Assembly (NCBI GenBank): GCA_024635465.1
Contig: JAGXIS010000135.1
Span: 1 to 8,674 of the forward strand
Length of the DNA stretch: 8,674 nt
Reading direction: 5' to 3'
Source: Bacteroidota bacterium
GTDB lineage: Bacteria > Bacteroidota > Rhodothermia > Balneolales > Balneolaceae
Shown here: positions 1 through 5,982 of the stretch, piece by piece
Layout: each line of letters opens with the position of its first letter
Position numbering within the stretch: position 1 is the first letter of the stretch
Made by a program: the position numbers and the translations under genes
The notes under the pieces: generated by a model
Told to the model about the DNA's origin: nothing
What the model saw: the letters and a program-made list of their open reading frames with translations, nothing else
Database searches by the model: none

Positions 1-686
1 ACCCGATCCGGAACACTCAGGTCGCCTTCAATCAAAAATTCGGTAAAATATGTCTTCGAGTTAGGTGTAATTAGAATCTCAACATCGACATGATTGGTAA
101 GACTATCCACTTCTGTTTTGATATCCACCTCTGGCCAGGCATATCCTTCATTCTCTAAAATTTGCAGAAATCTACCCTCAACATCCGGCATTCTAATGAT
201 TTGATACCGTTCACCTTCACGATATTCATGTCTTTGAATAGCTCGTTCATAATCTCGTGAACTCTCAATCTCATTGATGGCTTGTTCGTCTGCATTGAAC
301 ACAATACTCGATGAAACGATTTGGAGAGGCTGACGCTCCCTAACGTAAAAAATCACATTTTTTCGACGCTCTTTTTTTCTATCTTCTATTTCATATCTGA
401 CGGTTACATCCGGAAATCCTCTTCTTTGGTAGTACCTTTCCAACCGAATAACATCTCTCCTTAGCTCTGTTTCATTGAGCAGATGGGCTCCATATTTTCG
501 AAGTATTTTTTGATATAAAGAGGGGGAGGTGGTAGATATAACCTCCTTTAAAACCATACTTCGATAGGCTTCATTTCCTTCAAACGAAACACTCCAGACA
601 ATAGATTCTGTCTCGTTCTCCTGAAATGCAATTGCATCTGTAACACCGATAAATAGCAGAGATAATAATAGAATGGCTCTTCTCAC
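1..686 (-). CDS. BamA/TamA-like (Omp85 family) outer-membrane assembly protein, N-terminal POTRA part; truncated by the window edge
   Basis: An open frame of 228 codons runs from a GTG at 686 off the left edge without a stop. In-frame TGA lies just upstream with no other usable start between, so GTG is the most likely start; there is no clear Shine-Dalgarno. Residues 1-20 form a Sec signal (VRRAILLLSLLFIGV, then an Ala-x-Ala-like site at AIA). Residues about 29-101 look like a POTRA domain: the strand pattern VWSVSFEGNEAY, a helix, then LERYYQRRGFPDVTV. A second POTRA-like stretch covers about 110-195 and a third begins at YFTEFLIEGDL. In known Omp85 proteins, periplasmic POTRA domains precede a C-terminal membrane barrel and guide insertion of outer-membrane proteins; the barrel here would lie outside the window. 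It is divergent from the copper-chaperone pair. I cannot tell BamA from TamA or a generic surface-antigen homologue. Confidence 0.78.
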   Translation of the reverse strand, partial: MRRAILLLSLLFIGVTDAIAFQENETESIVWSVSFEGNEAYRSMVLKEVISTTSPSLYQKILRKYGAHLLNETELRRDVIRLERYYQRRGFPDVTVRYEIEDRKKERRKNVIFYVRERQPLQIVSSSIVFNADEQAINEIESSRDYERAIQRHEYREGERYQIIRMPDVEGRFLQILENEGYAWPEVDIKTEVDSLTNHVDVEILITPNSKTYFTEFLIEGDLSVPDR

Positions 687-918
687 TGTAGCACATTTAT
701 GAAATCAAATATTCAACTACTCACTCATTGATCAAATTACAATATTTATATAGGGTAAACTGAACCAAGATAAATATATTCTATTCCTGATTAAAATTTC
801 AGCAAACTCGTGTTAGAATATCATACCCTGTTGTAAGTGTAATTAAACCCTTTTTCTCACGGAATACCCACCCATGCTGTTCATTTTATATTCATATATA
901 TGTAATACTTTATAGTTT

Positions 919-960
919 AGCTATCAGCTATCAGCTATCAGCTATCAGCTATCAGCATTC
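919..960. repeat. Heptamer tandem array (AGCTATC)
   Basis: Five perfect head-to-tail copies of AGCTATC occupy 919-953. A sixth, degenerate copy AGCATTC (954-960) and the start of a seventh (AGCAC) follow. The 7-base period is not a multiple of three and no reading frame uses it, so it is non-coding. Copy number in such arrays usually varies between strains by slippage. Confidence 0.95.
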
Positions 961-962
961 AG

Positions 963-1010
963 CACTTTAACACTTTAACACCTTTGCACCATTGCATTCT
1001 AACACTCCCC
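963..1010. repeat. Degenerate octamer tandem array (CACTTTAA)
   Basis: Read in steps of eight from 963: CACTTTAA, CACTTTAA, CACCTTTG, CACCATTG, CATTCTAA, CACTCCCC. The first two are identical and the rest drift while keeping the leading CA and the period. The last two units are also the outer end of the inverted-repeat element beginning at 995, so the array and the element merge. Confidence 0.7.
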
Positions 1011-1053
1011 TACCCCCTCCCGAGAGGTCGGAACAGGCATTATTAGGGGGGAC
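995..1053 (+). repeat. Left copy of an inverted G/C-run repeat flanking the copper genes
   Basis: Bases 995-1017 match the reverse complement of the right copy (around 2187-2209) with one mismatch, and TTATTAGGGGGGAC at 1040-1053 is the exact reverse complement of 2172-2185. Between these blocks the left copy has about 21-22 extra bases (1018-1039) that the right copy lacks. The C-run at 1013-1017 and the G-run at 1046-1051 could pair, with a small inner stem (CCTC/GAGG at 1016-1019 and 1024-1027). No target-site duplication is visible outside the two copies. Confidence 0.85.
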
Positions 1054-1064
1054 ATTCTTTCTCA

Positions 1065-1092
1065 CTTGATCCTTGAACATTGCACCCTGTAC
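1065..1092. repeat. Degenerate heptamer array abutting the SCO1-like gene
   Basis: Stepping by seven from 1065 gives CTTGATC, CTTGAAC, ATTGCAC, CCTGTAC, with a shared pattern of a central TG and a final C. This is a weaker array than that at 919-960. It contains the upstream ATG at 1080, which argues that this ATG is repeat-derived and not the true start of the next gene. Confidence 0.55.
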
Positions 1093-1103
1093 CTTTTTTT
1101 AAT

Positions 1104-1685
1104 ATGAGACTATTTATTCGGAACTTGATCCTATTTATCGTCACAATTGGAATCGCTGTATCATGCTCATCTCCTGCATTAGATGATTATAGTGATGTAC
1201 AATTTCAATTAGTGGATCAAAATGGTGATTCCGTCATTTTCCCGGATGATTTTGAGGGTGCACCTGTTGTAATGGGCTTTATTTATACAAACTGTCCGGA
1301 TATCTGTTCTTTCATTACTGCGAATGTTTCTAAGATTTATAATGAGATGGATGACCCTGGAGATACCCAATTTGTACTGGTAACATTTGATCCGAACAGA
1401 GATACATCTGAGGTTTTAAAAGGGTATGCAGATGCTTTTGATATGGACAGAGAACCCTTTCAGTTCTTAACCGGAGACCCGGATGTGATTGATCAACTCA
1501 TGACACGAGTAGGGGTTCGTACACAAGAGTCATACTCCAGAGATACTGAGAATGGAGAAAGAATGTATTTTTTAAATCACTCAGATAAAATTCTTTTGAT
1601 CGATAGTCGGTCCAGACTCATTTTTGACTATGGAGGCAGCATGACACCACCTAATATTATCATTGAAGATTTGGAAAAATTATGA
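1104..1685 (+). CDS. SCO1/SenC/PrrC-family copper-binding lipoprotein
   Basis: A 193-residue protein of the SCO family, thioredoxin-fold proteins that handle Cu and thiol redox during assembly of the CuA site of cytochrome c oxidase. From the ATG at 1104, residues 1-20 are a lipoprotein signal (MRLFIRNLILFIVTIGIAVS) ending at Cys21, so the mature protein is probably membrane-anchored. The copper motif CxxxC is Cys64 and Cys68 (TNCPDIC), and the third ligand is His159 (LNHSDKILLID); all three are present, so it should bind metal. The frame stays open to an ATG at 1080, but those eight extra codons lie in a tandem repeat and would put a non-signal stretch before the hydrophobic core, so I prefer 1104. 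Its stop overlaps the next start (ATGA at 1682-1685), indicating coupled translation. No oxidase genes are seen nearby. Confidence 0.93.
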   Translation: MRLFIRNLILFIVTIGIAVSCSSPALDDYSDVQFQLVDQNGDSVIFPDDFEGAPVVMGFIYTNCPDICSFITANVSKIYNEMDDPGDTQFVLVTFDPNRDTSEVLKGYADAFDMDREPFQFLTGDPDVIDQLMTRVGVRTQESYSRDTENGERMYFLNHSDKILLIDSRSRLIFDYGGSMTPPNIIIEDLEKL

Positions 1686-2182
1686 AAAAAGTCTCACCAT
1701 TTATTCTACTAACTGCGCTTTTTTTACTGACCATTTCATGCAGTAATGAAAAGACTGAATCACAAACACCTGAGTATGAACTGCCTGAAAGTGGGATCGA
1801 AATTGCAGATGCTTGGGCCAGGCCCGGTCGGATTAATGGTGTTTCTGCGATCTATATGAATGTTTTGAATGGATCAGCAGATACGGATACGTTGATTAGT
1901 CTTTCATCATCTGTTGCCGGATTGGTTGAACTTCATGAAACCTATGAACTTGATAATGATATGATGGGAATGCGAGAAGCAGTAAACCCGGTTTTCCCCG
2001 GCAAAGGCGTCGTCTCTATGCAACCGGGTGGTTTGCATATCATGCTTATGCAGTTGAATGAAGTATTAAATGAAGGCGACCAGATTAACTTAATTCTGGA
2101 TTTTGCCTTAGCCGGAGAAATTACTGTTACCGCTCCTGTTCAATCACAGAATGAACAGACCGAATTAGAAAGTCCCCCCTAA
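1682..2182 (+). CDS. PCuAC-type periplasmic copper chaperone lipoprotein
   Basis: A 166-residue protein of the PCuAC/DUF461 family, Cu(I) carriers in the periplasm that work with SCO proteins to load CuA. Residues 1-19 are a lipoprotein signal with lipobox LTISC (Cys20). The domain starts at about 39 with the typical DAWARP at 43-48. The family Cu motif H(M)x10Mx21HxM fits with exact spacing: His85, Met97, His119 and Met121 (HETYEL, GMR, LHIM). Residue 86 is Glu, not Met, which is common at that optional position. The tail after about residue 150 is a low-complexity Gln/Glu stretch. The last three residues (Ser-Pro-Pro) and the TAA stop are encoded by the G/C-run repeat at 2171-2209, so the repeat has probably replaced or extended the original C-terminus. 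Translation is coupled to the SCO1-like gene through the ATGA overlap. Confidence 0.92.
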   Translation: MKKVSPFILLTALFLLTISCSNEKTESQTPEYELPESGIEIADAWARPGRINGVSAIYMNVLNGSADTDTLISLSSSVAGLVELHETYELDNDMMGMREAVNPVFPGKGVVSMQPGGLHIMLMQLNEVLNEGDQINLILDFALAGEITVTAPVQSQNEQTELESPP

Positions 2183-2209
2183 TAAGGGGGGTAGGGGGGT
2201 GTTAGAATG
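2171..2209 (-). repeat. Right copy of the inverted G/C-run repeat; contains a 7-bp hairpin
   Basis: Bases 2172-2185 and 2187-2209 match, inverted, the two blocks of the copy at 995-1053. The core CCCCCCTAATAAGGGGGG (2174-2191) can form a 7-bp stem with a four-base loop; a further run of six G lies at 2194-2199. There is no T-tract on either side, so it is not a classical intrinsic terminator, although it sits between convergent genes and may slow polymerase. Similar C-run/TAATAA/G-run palindromes occur as dispersed intergenic repeats in related bacteria; that statement is from memory. Confidence 0.85.
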
Positions 2210-2243
2210 TATGGCATCATATAGTTGTTAACTCGTTAGCCGA

Positions 2244-3053
2244 TTATTTCATTTCGAGGTCGGGTTTATCTGAACTAAACCCTACCTCTTCGGTTTTACC
2301 TTCACCCAGATTTTTCTCCATTTCAGAACGTAGTTTTTGAATGGATAATCCGCTTGATAGAGCACCATTTTTGGCTATAGAGATGCGGCCGGTCTCTTCT
2401 GAAACGATAACAACAAAAACATTATTTGCCTCACTTACTCCAACGGCAGCACGATGACGCGTACCAAAAACAGTGGAAATATTAGGATTCTGTGATATCG
2501 GCAAGTAACAGCTTGCGGCAACAATACGATTATTTCTGATGATTACTGCACCATCATGAAGGGGAGTATCCCGTTGAAAAATGGTTTGAATCAATTCTGC
2601 ATTTACTCGTGCATCTAACTTCACCCCCACATCTACAAGATCTTGGAGTGATGAAGTTCTTGAAAAGACGATGAGCGCACCTGTTTTGGTTTGTGCCATA
2701 TTTCGCACTGCATTGATCACTTCATCTATCATACTGTCTGAGCCGGTTCGACCAATAAATCTGTCGAATGAGGTATTCTGTCCCAGATTATAGAGCAACT
2801 TGCGGATTTCAGGTTGAAAGATGATAAATACAGCCAAAACACCCACATCCAGTACGCTTCTAAGCATAAAGTTTAGAGTTGCAAATCCTAACAAACTAAC
2901 CCCTGCATTGATCAATATTATAAAGAGCAAACCAAGTGCTGCCTGTATTGCAAATGTACCTCTGATCCATTTATAGAGATAGAACAGCACCAAAGCGATA
3001 ACCATCACCTCGAGGAGATCTTTCAAGCCGAATTCTAAAAATCCAATAGGCAT
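2244..3053 (-). CDS. cdaA: Diadenylate cyclase CdaA (c-di-AMP synthase)
   Basis: A 269-residue membrane enzyme that joins two ATP molecules into cyclic di-AMP, a second messenger usually tied to potassium and osmotic or cell-wall homeostasis. Three hydrophobic helices lie at about residues 11-28, 36-55 and 60-80, followed by a soluble DAC (DisA_N) domain at about 95-235. Both catalytic signatures are intact: DGA at 167-169 (LHDGAVI) and RHR at 199-201 (FGTRHRAAVG). Length and order match CdaA/DacA rather than DisA, which carries DNA-binding domains. The C-terminal 20 or so residues are charged and variable. It lies 80 bp downstream of folP on the same strand and is probably co-transcribed. 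The CdaR partner and glmM that accompany cdaA in Firmicutes are absent, since the next gene converges on it. Confidence 0.95.
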   Translation of the reverse strand: MPIGFLEFGLKDLLEVMVIALVLFYLYKWIRGTFAIQAALGLLFIILINAGVSLLGFATLNFMLRSVLDVGVLAVFIIFQPEIRKLLYNLGQNTSFDRFIGRTGSDSMIDEVINAVRNMAQTKTGALIVFSRTSSLQDLVDVGVKLDARVNAELIQTIFQRDTPLHDGAVIIRNNRIVAASCYLPISQNPNISTVFGTRHRAAVGVSEANNVFVVIVSEETGRISIAKNGALSSGLSIQKLRSEMEKNLGEGKTEEVGFSSDKPDLEMK

Positions 3054-3133
3054 CGATTACGGTTTAAATGGTTGGAATAATATGGATACTGTTTAATGTG
3101 AAGTTAAAATAAGAAAAGTTAACCTTTATATGG

Positions 3134-3964
3134 TTACTCACTCAAATTTTGAAAAATTTTGATTGAATCCATCGCTTCCCTCACATCATGGACTCTCAAT
3201 ATTTTAGCTCCCATCAGAAGGGTATGGTAGTGTAAGGCAATGGTACCGGCTAACCTGCCGTCCGATGCACGCCCATCCAACAATTGACCTATCATCGATT
3301 TTCTGGATACTCCTACAAGTAACGGGTATCCGTCCCTCTCAAACTTCTTCAGATTCCGAATAATGGTGATGTTGTGCTCTAAGGTTTTTCCAAATCCAAT
3401 TCCCGGATCTATCATTACTGATTGTACTCCTGAGCTCTTTAAACGTTCTATTCCTTCTGAAAAAAATTGATTTATTTCATTGATTACATCACTGTAAACA
3501 GGATTTTTCTGCATTGTATTAGGATCACCTTGAGAATGCATTAAAACATATCCGGCTTGGTAAGCCGCACAAAGTTGTGCAAATCGTGGTTCTTTTTTTA
3601 AACCACTTACATCATTGATAATGTGTACTCCTGCTTTCAGTGACTCTTCTGCCACGCTATATTTGGTCGTATCAATAGAAAAAAAAGTGTTCGGAAAATT
3701 TTTTATAGCCTCTTTTATGATCGGTATCACCCGTTCCAATTCTTCCTTTTCGGTAACCGGTTCAGATCCCGGTCGTGTCGATTCTCCTCCAATATCAATG
3801 ATCTGTGCTCCTTCTTGAATCATCCTATTGATCTGATCCATAGCACTCTTTTCATTTAGATATCTTCCTCCGTCGGAGAATGAGTCAGGGGTGGCATTCA
3901 ATATACCCATCACGATGGGCTGACTTATATCAAGAGTTTGGTCTCTTACTTTGAAATCTGTCAT
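3134..3964 (-). CDS. folP: Dihydropteroate synthase
   Basis: A 276-residue cytoplasmic TIM-barrel enzyme that condenses p-aminobenzoate with 6-hydroxymethyl-dihydropterin diphosphate to make dihydropteroate in folate synthesis; it is the sulfonamide target. All signature loops are visible: MGILNATPDSFSDGG at 19-33 (Asn23), GGESTRPG at 59-66, the SIDTTK stretch with Asp98, INDVSG at 116-121 (Asn117), MHSQGDPNTMQ at 142-152, IDPGIGFGKT at 185-194 (Asp186), SRKS at 220-223 (Lys222) and RVHD at 257-260. Length is normal and nothing is missing, so it should be active. The ATG at 3964 is preceded by AGAGAAG about seven bases upstream, a weak Shine-Dalgarno-like site. It is followed after 80 bp by cdaA, a pairing I recall as common in Bacteroidota. 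Confidence 0.97.
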   Translation of the reverse strand: MTDFKVRDQTLDISQPIVMGILNATPDSFSDGGRYLNEKSAMDQINRMIQEGAQIIDIGGESTRPGSEPVTEKEELERVIPIIKEAIKNFPNTFFSIDTTKYSVAEESLKAGVHIINDVSGLKKEPRFAQLCAAYQAGYVLMHSQGDPNTMQKNPVYSDVINEINQFFSEGIERLKSSGVQSVMIDPGIGFGKTLEHNITIIRNLKKFERDGYPLLVGVSRKSMIGQLLDGRASDGRLAGTIALHYHTLLMGAKILRVHDVREAMDSIKIFQNLSE

Positions 3965-4110
3965 CTTACTTCTCTAATAAGGAAAGAATTTTCAATAGGT
4001 AGCGAATGAGTATAGATGGAAGCGCTTTTATAACGGAGTGGATTTTTTTCTTAGACGGTTTGATCCAATTATTGAGAGCGACCGTATGACTTCAGATGGG
4101 ATTTTTCTTA

Positions 4111-4127
4111 TTCGATCAACGATCGAA
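4111..4127 (-). other. Stem-loop just after the ferredoxin stop codon
   Basis: TTCGATC (4111-4117) and GATCGAA (4121-4127) form a perfect 7-bp stem with a three-base loop, starting three bases beyond the ferredoxin TAG. No T-tract follows on the minus strand, so it may protect an mRNA 3' end or act as a weak terminator. The rest of the 165-base gap up to folP shows nothing else I can name. Confidence 0.4.
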
Positions 4128-4129
4128 AT

Positions 4130-4468
4130 CTAATCCCAGTCTTCATTAAGTGCGTCTAACTTGTCCTCTTTTTCGGCCCATTCATCAGCATCAGGGAGTT
4201 CGTCTTTCGTTTCGTTGATGACGTAATCTTCCCATTTTTCAGCCAGACGCTCATTCAATTCGATGTAGTTTTCCCACTTTTCAGGAACTTCATCGTCAGG
4301 ATAAATCGCTTCAACAGGACATTCAGGTACACAGGCGTCACAATCAATGCACTCAAGCGGATCGATTGTCAGAAAGTTGGGTCCCTCCCTGAATGCATCT
4401 ACGGGACAATCCGCAGCACAGTTGGTATATTTACAGTTGATACAAGGTTCGGTTACTACGTATGCCAT
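4130..4468 (-). CDS. fdxA: Seven-iron ferredoxin (FdxA / Azotobacter FdI type)
   Basis: A 112-residue, strongly acidic cytoplasmic electron carrier. The N-terminal half matches the 7Fe ferredoxin pattern CxxCxxxxCxxxCP...CxxCxxCxxxCP. By analogy with Azotobacter FdI, Cys9, Cys17 and Cys50 would hold a [3Fe-4S] cluster and Cys21, Cys40, Cys43 and Cys46 a [4Fe-4S] cluster, with Cys12 a non-ligand. The free cysteine next to the cluster in FdI (CPVDCF) is Ala25 here (CPVDAF). The C-terminal half (about 55-112) has the family extension: [13 protein letters not shown], a LAEKW helix and ELPDADEW, which separates it from short 2[4Fe-4S] ferredoxins. The start ATG at 4468 has an A-rich leader and no Shine-Dalgarno. 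Flanking gaps of 127 and 165 bases suggest it is transcribed alone. Its redox partner cannot be read from context. Confidence 0.93.
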   Translation of the reverse strand: MAYVVTEPCINCKYTNCAADCPVDAFREGPNFLTIDPLECIDCDACVPECPVEAIYPDDEVPEKWENYIELNERLAEKWEDYVINETKDELPDADEWAEKEDKLDALNEDWD

Positions 4469-4493
4469 TAATTTTGCAATGTATTGTGATTAA

Positions 4494-4559
4494 TAAAAAA
4501 ATAAGAGACTTACTATTTTATTCGAAATAGTATTAAGATGCAATCCAAAATAGGGATTG
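4494..4559 (-). terminator. Two stem-loops followed by a T-rich run, upstream of the ferredoxin gene
   Basis: Read on the minus strand, a first stem pairs CAATCC with GGATTG (4554-4559 and 4541-4546, seven-base loop). A second pairs TACTATTT with AAATAGTA (4525-4532 and 4511-4518, six-base loop). About eight bases later comes a T-rich run (4494-4503). They lie after the phosphodiesterase stop and before the ferredoxin start. A weak intrinsic terminator is one reading; an operator or leader structure of the ferredoxin gene is another. The stems are AT-rich, so confidence is low. Confidence 0.35.
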
Positions 4560-4595
4560 TTTAAAGAAAGGTACATTCTTACCCCTAGAATTTTA

Positions 4596-5852
4596 TTAAC
4601 GATTTTTTAAGAGGAATTGAACTTCATCTAAACTTCCGTCATTCTCGGCCGGCTGAATACCCAGAATGTTGGCAATCAACTCATAGATATGAACAGATTC
4701 AAATGGAGGTGACGTCTCACCGTTTACAAAAGCAGGTCCTTTCGCTGCGAAGAAAGTTCTCATCTCCGGTGCTAAATTATCATATCCATGAGTTCCTGCA
4801 ACGACTCCTCTGTCACTTAAAAAAGGCTGGCTTGTAATTGTAAACCCCACATCGGCGATCATAATGATCTCAGGTATTCGAGAGTGATTCCTAAAATGAA
4901 AGCGATTCGGCAGTTCATCTTTTAGATACACCTGATAATTTTCTTCATTTGATTTCAACGCTTCATAAACTTCTGAGGTTAGCCCATCGTCCGGTTTGAT
5001 CATAGCTACCGGCGTCCATGTAACCATATCAACACTGTCTAAATCGATAATATCATCCAATAAGATTACTTTCTCTGATGAAGTAGATGCCAATCCATGA
5101 TCCGAAACAATGATGGTATTCAATCTGTCTTTGAGTCCAACTTCCTCTATTTGCTCCATGAGATATCCCAAAATTGAGTCCATTTCTACCACGGCTTGAT
5201 CCACTTCAGATGATTCAGGTCCAAAAGAATGACCACGGCTATACACGAAACTGAAATAGAGTGTAGCAAAATCTGCCTGAACGTCACCGGCAGGATCCAA
5301 CCAATTCATTACACTGTCGATTCGAACACTGCTAGATATATTGCCATCATAGTCAACCCATTTTGTCGGCCTGACTCCATTTATTGAAGCCTCGGAACCA
5401 GGCCAAAAGAATGTTGCTGCTGTCTTCCCCTCTTTTTCAGCTGTAATCCAGATGGGTTCTCCTCCCCACCACCTCTCATCGTTAGGGCCACCGGTAGGTC
5501 CATAGCTAAATCGTGATTCAAGTTCATAATCGTAAAAACTGTTTGCAATAATACCATGATTTTCAACATGGAGTCCGGTAACAATTGACCAATGATTCGG
5601 AAATGTATTTGTTGGAAAAGCGGGAGTCAGGTACTCAGCTTTTACCCCTTCGGAGAGAAACAGATCAAAATTCGGGGTTTCATTCCGTTCCAGATATTCA
5701 TTCATCAGACCATCGATAGAAATTAAAAGGACAGGTTCGGAATCAGTATTTATTTGAGAATTGCTTAACGGTTCAGACTGATCACAACTGATTAATCCAA
5801 TTGTAATGATAGTTAGAACTATTAAAAAAATGTGTAATTGATGTCTGGTCAT
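4596..5852 (-). CDS. NPP-type nucleotide pyrophosphatase/phosphodiesterase lipoprotein (alkaline phosphatase superfamily)
   Basis: A 418-residue exported protein of the type I phosphodiesterase/NPP family, two-zinc enzymes that cleave phosphodiester or pyrophosphate bonds; the substrate is unknown. Residues 1-22 are a lipoprotein signal with lipobox LISC (Cys23). Catalytic features: metal Asp47 (LISIDGL), nucleophile Thr83 in TNTFPNHWSIVTGLHVENHG, Asn104 (IIANSFYD), Asp251-His252 (VSDHGL), His208 (SRGHSFGP) and His355 (AGTHGYDN). The usual motif before His208 is ExxDxxGHxxGP, with a zinc-binding Asp four residues before the His. Here that position is Tyr204 (FVYSRGH), encoded TAT, so one zinc ligand appears lost. 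The frame is otherwise intact and full length, so this is not an obvious pseudogene. It is followed by a 127-base gap before the ferredoxin and is preceded by the TonB receptor and a strong terminator, so it is probably transcribed on its own. Confidence 0.9.
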   Translation of the reverse strand: MTRHQLHIFLIVLTIITIGLISCDQSEPLSNSQINTDSEPVLLISIDGLMNEYLERNETPNFDLFLSEGVKAEYLTPAFPTNTFPNHWSIVTGLHVENHGIIANSFYDYELESRFSYGPTGGPNDERWWGGEPIWITAEKEGKTAATFFWPGSEASINGVRPTKWVDYDGNISSSVRIDSVMNWLDPAGDVQADFATLYFSFVYSRGHSFGPESSEVDQAVVEMDSILGYLMEQIEEVGLKDRLNTIIVSDHGLASTSSEKVILLDDIIDLDSVDMVTWTPVAMIKPDDGLTSEVYEALKSNEENYQVYLKDELPNRFHFRNHSRIPEIIMIADVGFTITSQPFLSDRGVVAGTHGYDNLAPEMRTFFAAKGPAFVNGETSPPFESVHIYELIANILGIQPAENDGSLDEVQFLLKNR

Positions 5853-5918
5853 AGAGCTGCTTATAAAATTACTTGATCATTTGATTAATGATACAATAAC
5901 TAGATAGGTTTTTAAATC

Positions 5919-5960
5919 GTTTAAAAAAAAAGAAGAGGCTGTTATGCCTCTTCTTTTTAT
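5919..5960 (-). terminator. Strong intrinsic terminator of the TonB receptor gene
   Basis: AGAAGAGGC (5931-5939) pairs with GCCTCTTCT (5946-5954) across a six-base loop, and the stem extends into flanking A and T runs. On the minus strand the hairpin is followed by nine T, a textbook Rho-independent terminator about 20 bases after the TonB receptor stop. The A-run on the other side gives a T-run on the plus strand too, so it could work in both directions. Confidence 0.92.
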
Positions 5961-5982
5961 ACAATAGCTATTTAATTTAGTT

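Larger units (their letters stand above)
687..1103. other. Repeat-rich divergent intergenic region
   Basis: This 417-base gap separates two divergently transcribed genes. Bases 687-918 are AT-rich with no convincing gene or RNA; they must contain the promoter of the leftward Omp85 gene, but I could not pick out a -33/-7 or -35/-10 pair with confidence. A perfect palindrome CATATATATG sits at 893-902. From 919 to 1093 the DNA is built almost wholly of short tandem arrays and a G/C-run repeat, listed separately. The last array reaches to within a few bases of the SCO1-like start codon. Confidence 0.7.

Noticed and set aside
919..960. CRISPR-like array
   Set aside because: Units are only seven bases, directly adjacent and without spacers; no cas genes are present.
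1073..1097. Bacteroidota-type promoter (TTTG / TAnnTTTG) before the SCO1-like gene
   Set aside because: TACCTTTT at 1090-1097 is only a near match, the spacing to a TTGA is too short, and it lies almost on the start codon.
1934..1936. Loss of a copper ligand in PCuAC (Glu86 where the motif has an optional Met)
   Set aside because: That Met is optional in the family motif and Glu is common there; the four core ligands keep exact spacing.
2174..2199. G-quadruplex
   Set aside because: Only two long G runs are present on the strand (2186-2191 and 2194-2199); four runs are needed for an intramolecular quadruplex.
995..2209. Insertion sequence or composite transposon
   Set aside because: No transposase gene, no target-site duplication outside the repeats, and both enclosed genes are copper chaperones; only the inverted repeats are supported.
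3615..3818. Open frame on the plus strand inside folP
   Set aside because: It is antisense to conserved FolP codons and its translation resembles no known protein; a shadow frame.
5381..5584. Overlapping minus-strand open frame inside the NPP-like gene
   Set aside because: It covers the conserved NPP region in another phase and has no recognisable features.
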